Shown piece after piece: positions 1 through 5,350 of a stretch of 6,462 bases of DNA (position 1 is its first letter; every line of letters begins with the position of its first letter). The stretch comes from an uncultured Blautia sp. (GTDB lineage: Bacteria; Bacillota; Clostridia; Lachnospirales; Lachnospiraceae), in NCBI GenBank assembly GCA_900556555.1, contig USPF01000080.1, positions 1-6,462 on the forward strand. The letters are read 5' to 3'. The notes beneath the pieces were generated by a model. The model had not been told where the DNA came from. It saw only the letters and a program-made list of their open reading frames with translations, and made no database searches. The position numbers and the translations under genes were made by a program.

Positions 1-1
1 C

Positions 2-82
2 TATCACGATATTTCTTTGGTTGCGAACGGTTGCGGAACTAAAATAACACTTTTTAATGTAAAAGGCATATATGTAAATTAA
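2..82 (+). CDS. Possible 3' end of an unidentified gene (weak)
   Basis: A plus-strand frame is open from the left edge for 26 codons and ends in TAA at 80-82. The peptide ends with CGTKITLFNVKGIYVN. I do not recognise a family; the short polar tail would fit the variable C-terminus of a tyrosine recombinase, but that is only an impression. An open stretch this short occurs often by chance in AT-rich DNA. It would converge on tnpV and would lie outside or at the edge of the mobile element. The only support is the open frame itself. Confidence 0.15.
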   Translation, partial: YHDISLVANGCGTKITLFNVKGIYVN

Positions 83-112
83 TAAAACGACAAATTCCGA
101 TTAGTCTCTTAC

Positions 113-130
113 ATTCTATCATATTCTATC
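113..130. repeat. Tandem ATTCTATC repeat, 10-bp period
   Basis: ATTCTATC occurs at 113-120 and again at 123-130. A loosely similar pair of TATCA units lies just after the xre gene at the other end (6083-6100). Paired short repeats near each end would suit integrase or excisionase arm-binding sites. That role is inference from position only. Confidence 0.3.
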
Positions 131-154
131 CCAAAACTCTATTCTTAGATTGCC

Positions 155-180
155 AAAGAGCAGCCTTTCGACTGCCCTTT
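155..180 (-). terminator. Hairpin terminator after tnpV / mob operon
   Basis: On the minus strand this forms an 11-bp stem (180-170 with 165-155, two G-U pairs when transcribed) capped by a GAAA tetraloop. It begins 4 nt past the tnpV stop. The descending arm ends in three T residues, with no long T tract after it. Read on the plus strand the same stem has A-C mismatches but is followed by five T residues, so it could also end plus-strand transcripts coming from the left. Confidence 0.65.
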
Positions 181-187
181 TTACTCA
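177..187. repeat. Left copy of 11-bp direct repeat, candidate att core
   Basis: CTTTTTACTCA here is repeated exactly at 6186-6196, beside the tuf terminator. A direct repeat bracketing the integrase, relaxase and accessory genes is what tyrosine-integrase insertion leaves behind. Against this, the copy overlaps the tnpV stop codon and the operon terminator, and T-rich 11-mers can match by chance. Confidence 0.3.
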
Positions 188-559
188 CATATATATACTC
201 TCTTTCAGCACAATTTCTTCCGCACATGCCTTTATATTATTCATCAATCCAACCCATTTCATCAGATCCTGCATTTTCAGTTGTTCCGTCACACCCTGTT
301 TTCCCACCATCTGTTTTACCAAGGTTTCCACCTGCTCTCTGGTCTCCTGATCGACTCGGTTCAGATGTGCTGTTAGTTCCCCCGTCATCAATAAATACTG
401 ATATCGTGCCGGTCTATGCACTTTCAGAAACTGTTTTCGCAACATTCCGTATTTACCATATGTCAGTTCTTCCTCATTCACTGCCAGATCCGGCAGGTAA
501 TAATCTCCATGCAATGTGTAGCTCAATCCATTACTTTCATCATAAATGTGCTTTTTCAT
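185..559 (-). CDS. tnpV: TnpV family protein
   Basis: This 124-residue protein resembles TnpV, a small protein of unknown biochemical role named from clostridial transposons of the Tn4451 type. Recognisable family features are the start MKKHIYDE, the early GDYYLPDL segment (residues 18-25), the HRPARYQYLLMTGEL stretch near the middle, and the end EQLKMQDLMKWVGLMNNIKA with a final I-Y. I chose ATG at 559, not the in-frame ATG at 637, because GGAGAG lies 9 nt upstream and family members start this way; the longer version would run into the relaxase gene. Only 4 nt separate it from the relaxase stop, so it is probably translationally coupled and co-transcribed. It is the last gene before the operon hairpin. 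It is rich in charged residues, with no signal peptide or membrane segment. A role in transfer or DNA processing is only guessed from its company. Confidence 0.85.
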   Translation of the reverse strand: MKKHIYDESNGLSYTLHGDYYLPDLAVNEEELTYGKYGMLRKQFLKVHRPARYQYLLMTGELTAHLNRVDQETREQVETLVKQMVGKQGVTEQLKMQDLMKWVGLMNNIKACAEEIVLKESIYM

Positions 560-563
560 CGTC

Positions 564-1958
564 TTATCTCTCCATTCCTCTATTTTTTGTTTTATTTTTC
601 TTACGCTGTTGATTCTCCATTTCACTTTTACGGGCACCCCAAGCCAGTCTTTCGTGAATACTTCCTTTGGGCATTTGCTCCATTTGCCGTTTTTCTTCTA
701 ATGCTTTCTGCTCTTGTATATCTTGCTGTACCGCATCCTCTACAACATTTTCCCCAAGGACACGCACTACCCGGTCATATCTGTCGGAAACATCCTGCAA
801 TTGCTGTTTTTCTTGACGCACTGTATCTAACTCTCTCTGAACTCGGTTATATACCTGCTTTGTTTCCTGATATTTATGTTTCCATTTTTCTACTTCTTTA
901 GTAAGTTCTTTGACCTGGACAGCCATTGCAGCAATTTTATTTTTCATCTGGGTAAACAGTGGTTTTATTTTTTTATCCCGGTAAGTTGCTGCACGTTCTA
1001 ATGCACCAGCTTCCGGAAGTAAAGTCTTTACTGTCCCATATTCCTTTATTTCCTTACTGACATTATCCATAACAGGCTGTAACCGTTCTCTGCGTTCTTC
1101 CAAGCTGCACAGATCTTTCTCAGCTTTTTCCGCACGCTTCTCAGCTTCCTCTTTATCTTTAACTGCCTGCTCCTTATCATCTTTTAAAAGCTGGATATCA
1201 GCTCTTGCTTCCGCAATCTGTGCAGTCAGTCCTTCATTCTCAGCAGTGAGATATTCTTTCTCCCGTTCCAGTGCCTGTACTTCCTTTTTACGCTCTTTCT
1301 TCTTAAAATTATAAACAGCCAGATGTTCCTCATGTGTCCCTTTCTGCTCCCATTCAATTCCATATTGCCGGGCAATCTCTGCAAGCAATTCTTTTTCATG
1401 ATTGATCCACTGATTCAACTCTGTATCGTGTTTGTTCCCGCCTTGAAATCCCAGGCTTTTTAATGCCTGCTTCAGTGAAACCCTGGTATCCATTCCTTTC
1501 CCTTTCCAGCCAGTTACATAAGGAACAAAATCAATATGCAGATGCGGTGTAGCTTCATCCTGGTGCAGATAACAGCTAAATACATGAAGTGTTGGATTTC
1601 GTTGCTGAAAATTCTTTACATACTCATCCAGTACTTTTACCGCCAGGTCTCCTTCTGTCGTTCCCACAGCCATATCTTCTCGATTTCCAATCTGGAAAAT
1701 CACTTCATGGAACAGCTTTTCCTGCTTTCCCTGACGAATTTTTTCATAGTAATTTGTAATCTGCCGGTCCTTTCTTTTTCCCACATTGTACCGTTCCACA
1801 GAATCATCAAACAACTCTTTATATACTTCTTTCAGATTTTCATTCTGGTAACAGATATTCAGGTGTACTCTGTCTGGGTCTACATTTTCAGCTACAAAAT
1901 CCCGTCTGTTATGAGCCAGCGATCCAGCTCCAATCATGCCGCTGATCGTTCTTCTCAT
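564..1958 (-). CDS. mobV: MobV-family relaxase (Pre/Mob)
   Basis: The relaxase would nick one strand at the origin of transfer, stay bound to the 5' end and pilot the DNA to a recipient through a helper secretion system. The 464-residue protein has the Pre/Mob layout. HNRR (16-19) is the likely nucleophile motif, aligning with the HNER of pMV158 MobM whose His22 is catalytic. Motif I is NVDPDRVHLN (25-34). The metal-binding motif is HQDEATPHLHID (132-143), followed by FVPY. GNKHDTELNQW lies near 174-184. The C-terminal half (about 221-300 and 340-395) is heptad-like, highly charged coiled coil, and the end is strongly basic. Two adjacent ATG codons (1961 and 1958) are possible; AGGAG sits 4 and 7 nt upstream respectively, so I prefer 1958. 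An upstream in-frame ATG at 2006 is unlikely because it lies within the first dyad of the candidate oriT. The catalytic half looks intact. TnpV follows after 4 nt. Confidence 0.93.
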   Translation of the reverse strand: MRRTISGMIGAGSLAHNRRDFVAENVDPDRVHLNICYQNENLKEVYKELFDDSVERYNVGKRKDRQITNYYEKIRQGKQEKLFHEVIFQIGNREDMAVGTTEGDLAVKVLDEYVKNFQQRNPTLHVFSCYLHQDEATPHLHIDFVPYVTGWKGKGMDTRVSLKQALKSLGFQGGNKHDTELNQWINHEKELLAEIARQYGIEWEQKGTHEEHLAVYNFKKKERKKEVQALEREKEYLTAENEGLTAQIAEARADIQLLKDDKEQAVKDKEEAEKRAEKAEKDLCSLEERRERLQPVMDNVSKEIKEYGTVKTLLPEAGALERAATYRDKKIKPLFTQMKNKIAAMAVQVKELTKEVEKWKHKYQETKQVYNRVQRELDTVRQEKQQLQDVSDRYDRVVRVLGENVVEDAVQQDIQEQKALEEKRQMEQMPKGSIHERLAWGARKSEMENQQRKKNKTKNRGMER

Positions 1959-1990
1959 CATTATGCTCCTCACCTCTCCTTCTAAAAAGC

Positions 1991-2063
1991 GTGCCAGATA
2001 TGGCACATAATTTGTATTTCCGCCAACTATGGCGATTATAAGAAATCTTCGCCGGATACGGCG
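1991..2063. repeat. Three GCC/GGC dyads at 29-bp spacing
   Basis: The units are GTGCCA-gata-TGGCAC (1991-2006), CGCCA-acta-TGGCG (2021-2034) and CGCCG-gata-CGGCG (2050-2063). All share GCCR, a four-base loop ending in TA, and YGGCR. The loops are GATA, ACTA and GATA. Centres fall at 1998.5, 2027.5 and 2056.5, an exact 29-bp period, while the bases between the dyads are not conserved. This argues for three related protein-binding or foldback sites. Confidence 0.8.
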
Positions 2064-2068
2064 GTTTT

Positions 2069-2089
2069 GTTACTTTTGTCAAAAGTAAC
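2069..2089. repeat. Palindrome with 10-bp arms
   Basis: GTTACTTTTG at 2069-2078 is followed by one base and its exact reverse complement CAAAAGTAAC at 2080-2089. It lies 5 bp beyond the third 29-bp-spaced dyad. Half-arm relatives, CAAAAGCAC (2091-2099) and CAAAAGTAC (2122-2130), follow in direct orientation. No T tract follows on the minus strand, so it is not a standard terminator. It is more likely a protein-binding or oriT element. Confidence 0.75.
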
Positions 2090-2183
2090 GCAAAAGCACT
2101 TTCGACAGCCGTTCCGTCCATCAAAAGTACCCTTGCGCCCTGCCGGGGGCTATTTTATCTCTTTCGTTACTCTCTCGACTAAA

Positions 2184-2411
2184 TTATTCCGGTATTCTTG
2201 CCTGCACATATTCCAGATCTCCACAGTATGGCGTTCCAACCAGATACCATTCTCTTGCTGGATTCATCTCCATTCTTGTCCTTACCCACTTATCATCGAC
2301 CAGCACCTCAAGACCTTCTCCACAGTGAAATCCCGTATCAATCCATAAGTCCGAGGCTAATAACCCATATCTGTCATTGCTACTGTTATATCCTAATCTT
2401 CCCTGCTTCAT
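2184..2411 (-). CDS. DUF5348 family small protein
   Basis: This 75-residue protein resembles DUF5348, a family of unknown function found in Firmicutes mobile elements. It is rich in aromatic and charged residues: an N-terminal KQGRLGYN, then YGLLASDLW, FHCGEGLEVLV, and the C-terminal half EWYLVGTPYCGDLEYVQARI. The alternating pattern suggests a compact beta-rich fold; the two Cys (29 and 63) are not arranged as a metal site. It has no signal peptide or membrane segment. ATG at 2411 has GGGAG 9 nt upstream. Its first 26 nt overlap the end of the broken small gene upstream, so translation was probably coupled to that gene originally. The next gene downstream is the relaxase, after the 222-nt dyad-rich segment. 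A part in mobilization is suggested only by this position. Confidence 0.8.
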   Translation of the reverse strand: MKQGRLGYNSSNDRYGLLASDLWIDTGFHCGEGLEVLVDDKWVRTRMEMNPAREWYLVGTPYCGDLEYVQARIPE

Positions 2412-2568
2412 CGAATCGTTCTCCCTTCTTCACAACTATCAAATTTACAGCAACCTCACCGTCCAGCCTCAGCTTTCCGTATGCGCCTTACCAACTTTCT
2501 TCTTGTTTACTTCTCACAGGGGCGTGACACGCTCCTGTAAAAAGGTAATCAACACGAACTGTTACCAT
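2386..2568 (-). pseudogene. Small accessory gene broken by an in-frame TAA
   Basis: A minus-strand frame starts with ATG at 2568 and reads MVTVRVDYLFTGACHAPVRS then KQEESW. It meets TAA at 2488-2490 and continues open as GAYGKLRLDGEVAVNLIVVK then KGERFDEAGKIRI until TAA at 2386. The whole would be about 60 residues. It is tightly packed: the start overlaps the end of the upstream gene (ATGGTAA, 7 nt) and the end overlaps the DUF5348 start by 26 nt. This is normal gene spacing, and without it there would be a 150-bp hole in the operon. A single base change in TAC, TAT, CAA, AAA, GAA or TTA would give the stop. Either the gene is a recent pseudogene, or a 26-residue product is made, or the stop is read through. 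I do not recognise the family with certainty. Confidence 0.55.
2516..2538. repeat. Inverted repeat inside the broken small gene
   Basis: ACAGGGGCGT and ACGCTCCTGT form 10-bp arms around GAC, with one mismatch that becomes a G-U pair in a plus-strand transcript. It falls within codons 11-18 of the interrupted gene. No T tract follows on the minus strand, so a terminator for the operon is unlikely. It may be an RNA hairpin or a binding site. Confidence 0.5.
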
Positions 2569-2795
2569 CGAAAGCTCTCTTGCATTCCTTTTCTGTCCAG
2601 ATACTCCTGCCGGAACTTTTCCCGTTCCTCTTCTGTTGGCGCAGTTTTGAATTTACTGTATGCCTCACGATTTACCATTGCATCCAGCTTTTTTTCCAGA
2701 CCTTTTCTTATATCATCTGCTTCCTGTTCCTGATCCAGTAAATGATATTTTATAATCTTTCCAAATAACTCCTCTGGAATCATAACGTTTTTCAA
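2562..2795 (-). CDS. Conserved small mobile-element protein, unknown function
   Basis: This 77-residue, highly charged and probably all-helical protein reads KNVMIPEELFGKIIKYHLLD, then EADDIRKGLEKKLDAMVNRE and an end PTEEEREKFRQEYLDRKGMQ before ESFRW. I recognise it as a small protein regularly found beside mob genes in Firmicutes elements, sometimes labelled complexin-2-like in databases; that label has no functional meaning here. The start is TTG at 2795, supported by AAGGTG 5 nt upstream; the next ATG (2783) would be 17 nt from that site. It heads the lower part of the operon, 115 bp after the ATPase gene, and its stop overlaps the start of the broken small gene. No signal peptide or membrane segment is present. 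An accessory role in mobilization or control is conceivable but unproven. Confidence 0.78.
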   Translation of the reverse strand: MKNVMIPEELFGKIIKYHLLDQEQEADDIRKGLEKKLDAMVNREAYSKFKTAPTEEEREKFRQEYLDRKGMQESFRW

Positions 2796-2800
2796 GTTCT

Positions 2801-2806
2801 CACCTT
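2801..2806 (-). promoter_or_regulatory. Ribosome binding site setting a TTG start
   Basis: AAGGTG on the minus strand lies 5 nt before TTG at 2795. It is the reason for preferring the TTG start over the downstream ATG. Confidence 0.6.
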
Positions 2807-2825
2807 CTTACAATTTATGTAAGGA

Positions 2826-2902
2826 CGCAACACTGCAATGTCTTTACAGATTGCAACCTTGCATTTTAATTCCGCATTTTCTATATACTCTGCAATGTTG
2901 CA
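2826..2902. promoter_or_regulatory. Two TGCAA-N2-TTGCA dyads plus one diverged copy
   Basis: The 115-bp gap between the ATPase and the 77-residue gene carries two exact dyads, TGCAA-CC-TTGCA (2852-2863) and TGCAA-TG-TTGCA (2891-2902). A third, degenerate site, CGCAA-CA-CTGCA, is at 2826-2837. Centres are 26 and 39 bp apart, both multiples of 13. They could be operators for a local regulator of the mob half of the operon, or iteron-like sites for the adjacent RepA-like ATPase. I see no convincing -35/-10 pair in the gap. Confidence 0.45.
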
Positions 2903-2910
2903 CCCTTAAT

Positions 2911-3900
2911 TTATTCCGGCTTAACTTTATTTAAATCCCAATACCAGGAATTACCGATTCGTCTTGCCTTAATTCCAAGTTCCTTTTTTGCATTTTCCAG
3001 TGTTCTTTTAGAAATATTCAAATCTTCTGCCATATCAAAGATTTCACTGCTTTGCACAGAAGTTGATGTTTCTGCCAGTTCCCTCAGCATCTTTTTTGCC
3101 TGTTCCAGTTTATTTACCTTTGGAGCAATTCCACCAAGCACCTCATCTGCTGTGATTTCATAGTCACCTATCCACTCAAATCCGGTTTCTGTCAGGCGAA
3201 ATGCTTTGGAATGTCCAAATGCAGCCAGATTATTTTTAATCTGAACCACTGCTCTTAAGTCCGGTTCTCCCTCTATTCTTCCTACCAGTAATACGCTTCT
3301 GGCTACTGCAAAAAAGTCAATCGAACCCATTCCTCTATATGCAGCTTTATTTCCACCAGCTTTATTCATATGTCCGATTAATAAAATTGCACATTTATAC
3401 TTTTCTGCCAGCAAGCTCAATCTTTTTGTCATATCCCTTGCTTCATTTGCCCGGTTCATATCCATTGTTCCTCCAAGGTATGCCTGAATCGGATCTAAAA
3501 TAAGCACTCTCGCACCAGTCCGTTTGATAGCAGTTTCCAGTCTCTCATCTATCATGGAAAGTGATTTTTCTGTTTCATCTATAACCATGATTCTTTCACA
3601 GACCGCTTCTGCCAGCTCCAGTCTGGGTTTTACCGTATCTGCCAGCCCATCTTCCGCTGTCTGATAAATAATCTTTACTGGTTCTGTTACTTTCATATCG
3701 TTATCCAGACCTTCTCCTTTAGACAATCTCGCTGCAATATTTAATATCAGCGTAGTTTTTCCATCGCCCGGATCACCCTGAATGATCGTTAATTTCCCAT
3801 AAGGGATAAATGGATACCAGAGCCAGTCCACTGTCTGGGACTGGACATCTGACATCTTTATCATTTTCAATTCTGTTTTATTCTCATTTCTCTGTTCCAT
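2911..3900 (-). CDS. RepA-like RecA-fold ATPase with C-terminal winged-helix-like region
   Basis: This 329-residue cytoplasmic ATPase belongs to the RecA-fold group that includes plasmid RSF1010 RepA helicase and AAA_25 proteins. Visible motifs are Walker A GDPGDGKTT (42-50), TAEDG (81-85) after a beta strand, Walker B RVLILDP (131-137), a sensor-like LLIGHMNK (173-180), and YRGMGSIDFFAVARSVLLV (188-206), which is typical of RepA-like hexameric helicases. Residues about 265-325 (SSEIFDMAEDLNISKRTLEN then GIKARRIGNSWYW) look like a winged helix that could bind DNA. ATG at 3900 is chosen because GGAGG lies 5 nt upstream; the ATG at 3912 overlaps that site. The gene overlaps the end of the integrase by 17 nt, indicating coupled translation. 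It may unwind DNA during replication or processing of the excised circle. No primase or initiator gene is visible beside it, so autonomous replication is uncertain. Confidence 0.85.
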   Translation of the reverse strand: MEQRNENKTELKMIKMSDVQSQTVDWLWYPFIPYGKLTIIQGDPGDGKTTLILNIAARLSKGEGLDNDMKVTEPVKIIYQTAEDGLADTVKPRLELAEAVCERIMVIDETEKSLSMIDERLETAIKRTGARVLILDPIQAYLGGTMDMNRANEARDMTKRLSLLAEKYKCAILLIGHMNKAGGNKAAYRGMGSIDFFAVARSVLLVGRIEGEPDLRAVVQIKNNLAAFGHSKAFRLTETGFEWIGDYEITADEVLGGIAPKVNKLEQAKKMLRELAETSTSVQSSEIFDMAEDLNISKRTLENAKKELGIKARRIGNSWYWDLNKVKPE

Positions 3901-5101
3901 AAATTCCTCCATTTTTCAAACTATTCTCGCCAATTATCTGTTGTTCTCTGGAAGAATCCCTGATATAATCAACTTGTCTAGGGTTGACATTTGTGGATTC
4001 GTCCCCATTTGTCACATTGCTCCGGTTGTTCGTACTTCCGGAGCTTTTTATATTTTCATCATCCAGCATATCTGCCACCACTTTCTGCTGATCTGGATAT
4101 AAGTGCCCATAAGTATTCAATGTAATGCGAATGTCCGTATGTCCAAACCTTTCTTTAATCATCAATGGTTGCACTCCCTTATTGATCAGAAATGCCGCAT
4201 GACTGTGACGAATGTCGTGTACTCTTATCTTTTTTACTCCGGTCTTTTGAACCACCTGTTTTAACTTATGCTGTACCGCTTCATGAACCATTGGAAAAAT
4301 CCGTTCATCTTCGGGCAACTCATACAGTCTGCTAATATAGTCCTGAATCTCTTTTTTCAGAAATTCCGGTATGGAAATCGTACGGTTCGATTCTTCTGTT
4401 TTGGGAGATGTAATCACGTCCTCTCCATGCATACGGTAGTAAGTTTTATTGATATGAAGTAGATTCTTTTCAAAATCAATGTCAGCAGGTGTAATGCTGA
4501 GTGCTTCGCCTTCTCTCGCTCCTGTCCAGAATAATAATTCAAACAGCACATAATATTTGCTTCCCGGTTCTATTCCGGTCATAAACTGCCGATATTCTTC
4601 AATTGTCCAAAACTTCATTTTCTTTTTTGAAGTCTTTCCCATACGTTTTACTTTGTCACAAGGATTATCTGCCAGATTGTAGATATTCTTCGCATGATTA
4701 AACAATGCCGTCATCTGATTCTGTATTGTTTTCAGATAATCATCTGAATATCCTTTTTCAATAATCGTATTCTGCCACTGGATAATCTCTGCTGGTGTGA
4801 TACTGTTCATCGGTCTGTCCTTAAAATACGGTAACAGTTGAGCATTCATCGTATCTCTTTTGTTCTTGATACTCCTGTCCTTCAATGACTGAGACTTGTC
4901 TCGGAAGTAGACTTCTACAAACTCTCCCATTGTCATATCCATGTCTGCTTTCGCTGTTCTTTTATACTCCGCTTCAAAATTTAATGCTTCTTTCTTAGTG
5001 CGGAATCCTCTTTTTACTTTTCGCTTTTTGGCTCCTGTCCAGTCCTCATAATAAAATGAAACATACCAGGTTCCTCTTTCTTCATCTTTGTATGCTGCCA
5101 T
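3884..5101 (-). CDS. int: Tyrosine recombinase, integrase
   Basis: The 405-residue integrase would insert and excise the element by site-specific strand exchange between att sites. It has a small N-terminal arm-binding domain (about 1-50: ERGTWYVSFYYEDWTGAKKR then KVKRGFRTKKEA), a SAM-like core-binding domain (about 55-150), and a catalytic domain (about 165-345). The catalytic set is complete: Arg196 in TGAREGE, Lys234 in SPKTEE, His295 and Arg298 in HDIRH, His321 in FGHTDI, and the nucleophile Tyr331 in LNTYGHLYP. This is the architecture of Tn916- and phage-type integrases. Residues 350-405 form a polar tail beyond the catalytic domain, rich in Asn, Ser and Gly. ATG at 5101 has an AAGGGGG ribosome binding site about 9 nt upstream. 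The excisionase-like gene lies 14 nt upstream, and the integrase 3' end carries the ribosome binding site of the ATPase gene. Control probably comes from the Xre-regulated promoter at 5350-5378. Confidence 0.95.
   Translation of the reverse strand: MAAYKDEERGTWYVSFYYEDWTGAKKRKVKRGFRTKKEALNFEAEYKRTAKADMDMTMGEFVEVYFRDKSQSLKDRSIKNKRDTMNAQLLPYFKDRPMNSITPAEIIQWQNTIIEKGYSDDYLKTIQNQMTALFNHAKNIYNLADNPCDKVKRMGKTSKKKMKFWTIEEYRQFMTGIEPGSKYYVLFELLFWTGAREGEALSITPADIDFEKNLLHINKTYYRMHGEDVITSPKTEESNRTISIPEFLKKEIQDYISRLYELPEDERIFPMVHEAVQHKLKQVVQKTGVKKIRVHDIRHSHAAFLINKGVQPLMIKERFGHTDIRITLNTYGHLYPDQQKVVADMLDDENIKSSGSTNNRSNVTNGDESTNVNPRQVDYIRDSSREQQIIGENSLKNGGIYGTEK
3906..3910 (-). promoter_or_regulatory. Ribosome binding site of the ATPase gene, inside int
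   Basis: GGAGG on the minus strand, 5 nt before ATG at 3900, lies within the final codons of int. It decides the start of the ATPase gene and ties its translation to that of the integrase. Confidence 0.7.
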
Positions 5102-5115
5102 ACTTTCTCACCCCC

Positions 5116-5310
5116 TTACATTGCAATCTGGGAATATCCATAAAATTTCTTTTCCCAGAATGCCCTCGGTATCTTGCCCGCAACGGTTACATATCCCTGA
5201 TCTGCAAGCTCTTTGTTCAGTTTGCGAAGCAGCTTGTAAGCATATCCAAGTGAAATCCCCATGCTCTCTGCAACTTCTTCCGCTGTAATCATATAGTTCT
5301 GTCTCTGCAT
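5116..5310 (-). CDS. xis: Small HTH excisionase-like protein
   Basis: This 64-residue protein has a helix-turn-helix at about 7-32 (MITAEEVAESMGISLGYAYK then LLRKLNKEL), followed by GYVTVAGKIPRAFWEKKFYG, which suits a short winged-helix hairpin. Size, fold and the place directly before int match excisionases or recombination directionality factors of integrative elements, which bend att DNA and shift integrase toward excision. Members are often annotated only as DNA-binding protein, so a purely regulatory role is possible. ATG at 5310 has a strong AAGGAGG 7 nt upstream. The gap to int is 14 nt, so the two are co-transcribed, probably from the consensus-like promoter at 5350-5378. The gene symbol is given by function and position, not by close homology. 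Confidence 0.75.
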   Translation of the reverse strand: MQRQNYMITAEEVAESMGISLGYAYKLLRKLNKELADQGYVTVAGKIPRAFWEKKFYGYSQIAM

Positions 5311-5333
5311 ATCATTTCCTCCTTGTCTATAAT

Positions 5334-5350
5334 TATCATTTTCACTGATA
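5334..5350. promoter_or_regulatory. Operator-like dyad at the xis promoter start
   Basis: TATCA-N7-TGATA (5334-5350) overlaps the -10 edge and expected transcription start of the minus-strand promoter. It has the same spacing and half-sites as the dyad at 5386-5402. The Xre protein encoded next to it is the natural candidate to bind here and repress xis-int. Confidence 0.5.

Larger units (their letters stand above)
1..154. other. Left-end non-coding region of the element or its flank
   Basis: There is no convincing gene here. It holds two short tandem repeats: GGTTGCG at 19-25 and 29-35 (10-bp period), and ATTCTATC at 113-120 and 123-130 (10-bp period). Ten-base spacing puts both copies on one face of the helix, which is usual for protein-binding sites. 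The position after the last gene of the mob operon makes this the likely place for the far end of the integrated element. The exact boundary cannot be fixed from this window alone. Confidence 0.4.
1985..2130 (-). other. Candidate origin of transfer (oriT) / mob leader
   Basis: The segment directly upstream of the relaxase start is dense with dyads and lacks a credible gene. It contains three short hairpins (1991-2006, 2021-2034, 2050-2063) with centres exactly 29 bp apart, a palindrome with 10-bp arms (2069-2089), and three CAAAAGYA copies (2080, 2091, 2122). In MobV plasmids such as pMV158 the oriT lies next to the mob gene and is made of inverted repeats, so position and form both fit. I cannot point to a nick site. 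The alternative is a leader controlling mob transcription or translation. Confidence 0.5.

Noticed and set aside
41..58. ACTTTTTA shared between 49-56 and 6185-6192 as an att core
   Set aside because: Eight T-rich bases are expected to match by chance between two AT-rich regions of this size.
226..901. Plus-strand open frames opposite tnpV and mobV (226-612, 416-901)
   Set aside because: They are antisense to well-recognised genes; composition (many F, S, P, L) is that of a reverse-strand shadow, and no ribosome binding sites support them.
1536..1985. Plus-strand 149-codon frame antisense to mobV
   Set aside because: Lies opposite the conserved catalytic part of the relaxase; no ribosome binding site or recognisable domain.
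1909..2124. 71-codon minus-strand frame spanning the dyad array
   Set aside because: It overlaps the relaxase start in another frame, begins with TTG without a good ribosome binding site, and its course through repeated palindromes is better explained by conserved non-coding DNA (oriT or leader). Its openness may be chance.
2067..2733. Plus-strand frames opposite the small-gene cluster
   Set aside because: Shadows of the DUF5348, broken and 77-residue genes; low-complexity S/F/P/L composition and no start signals.
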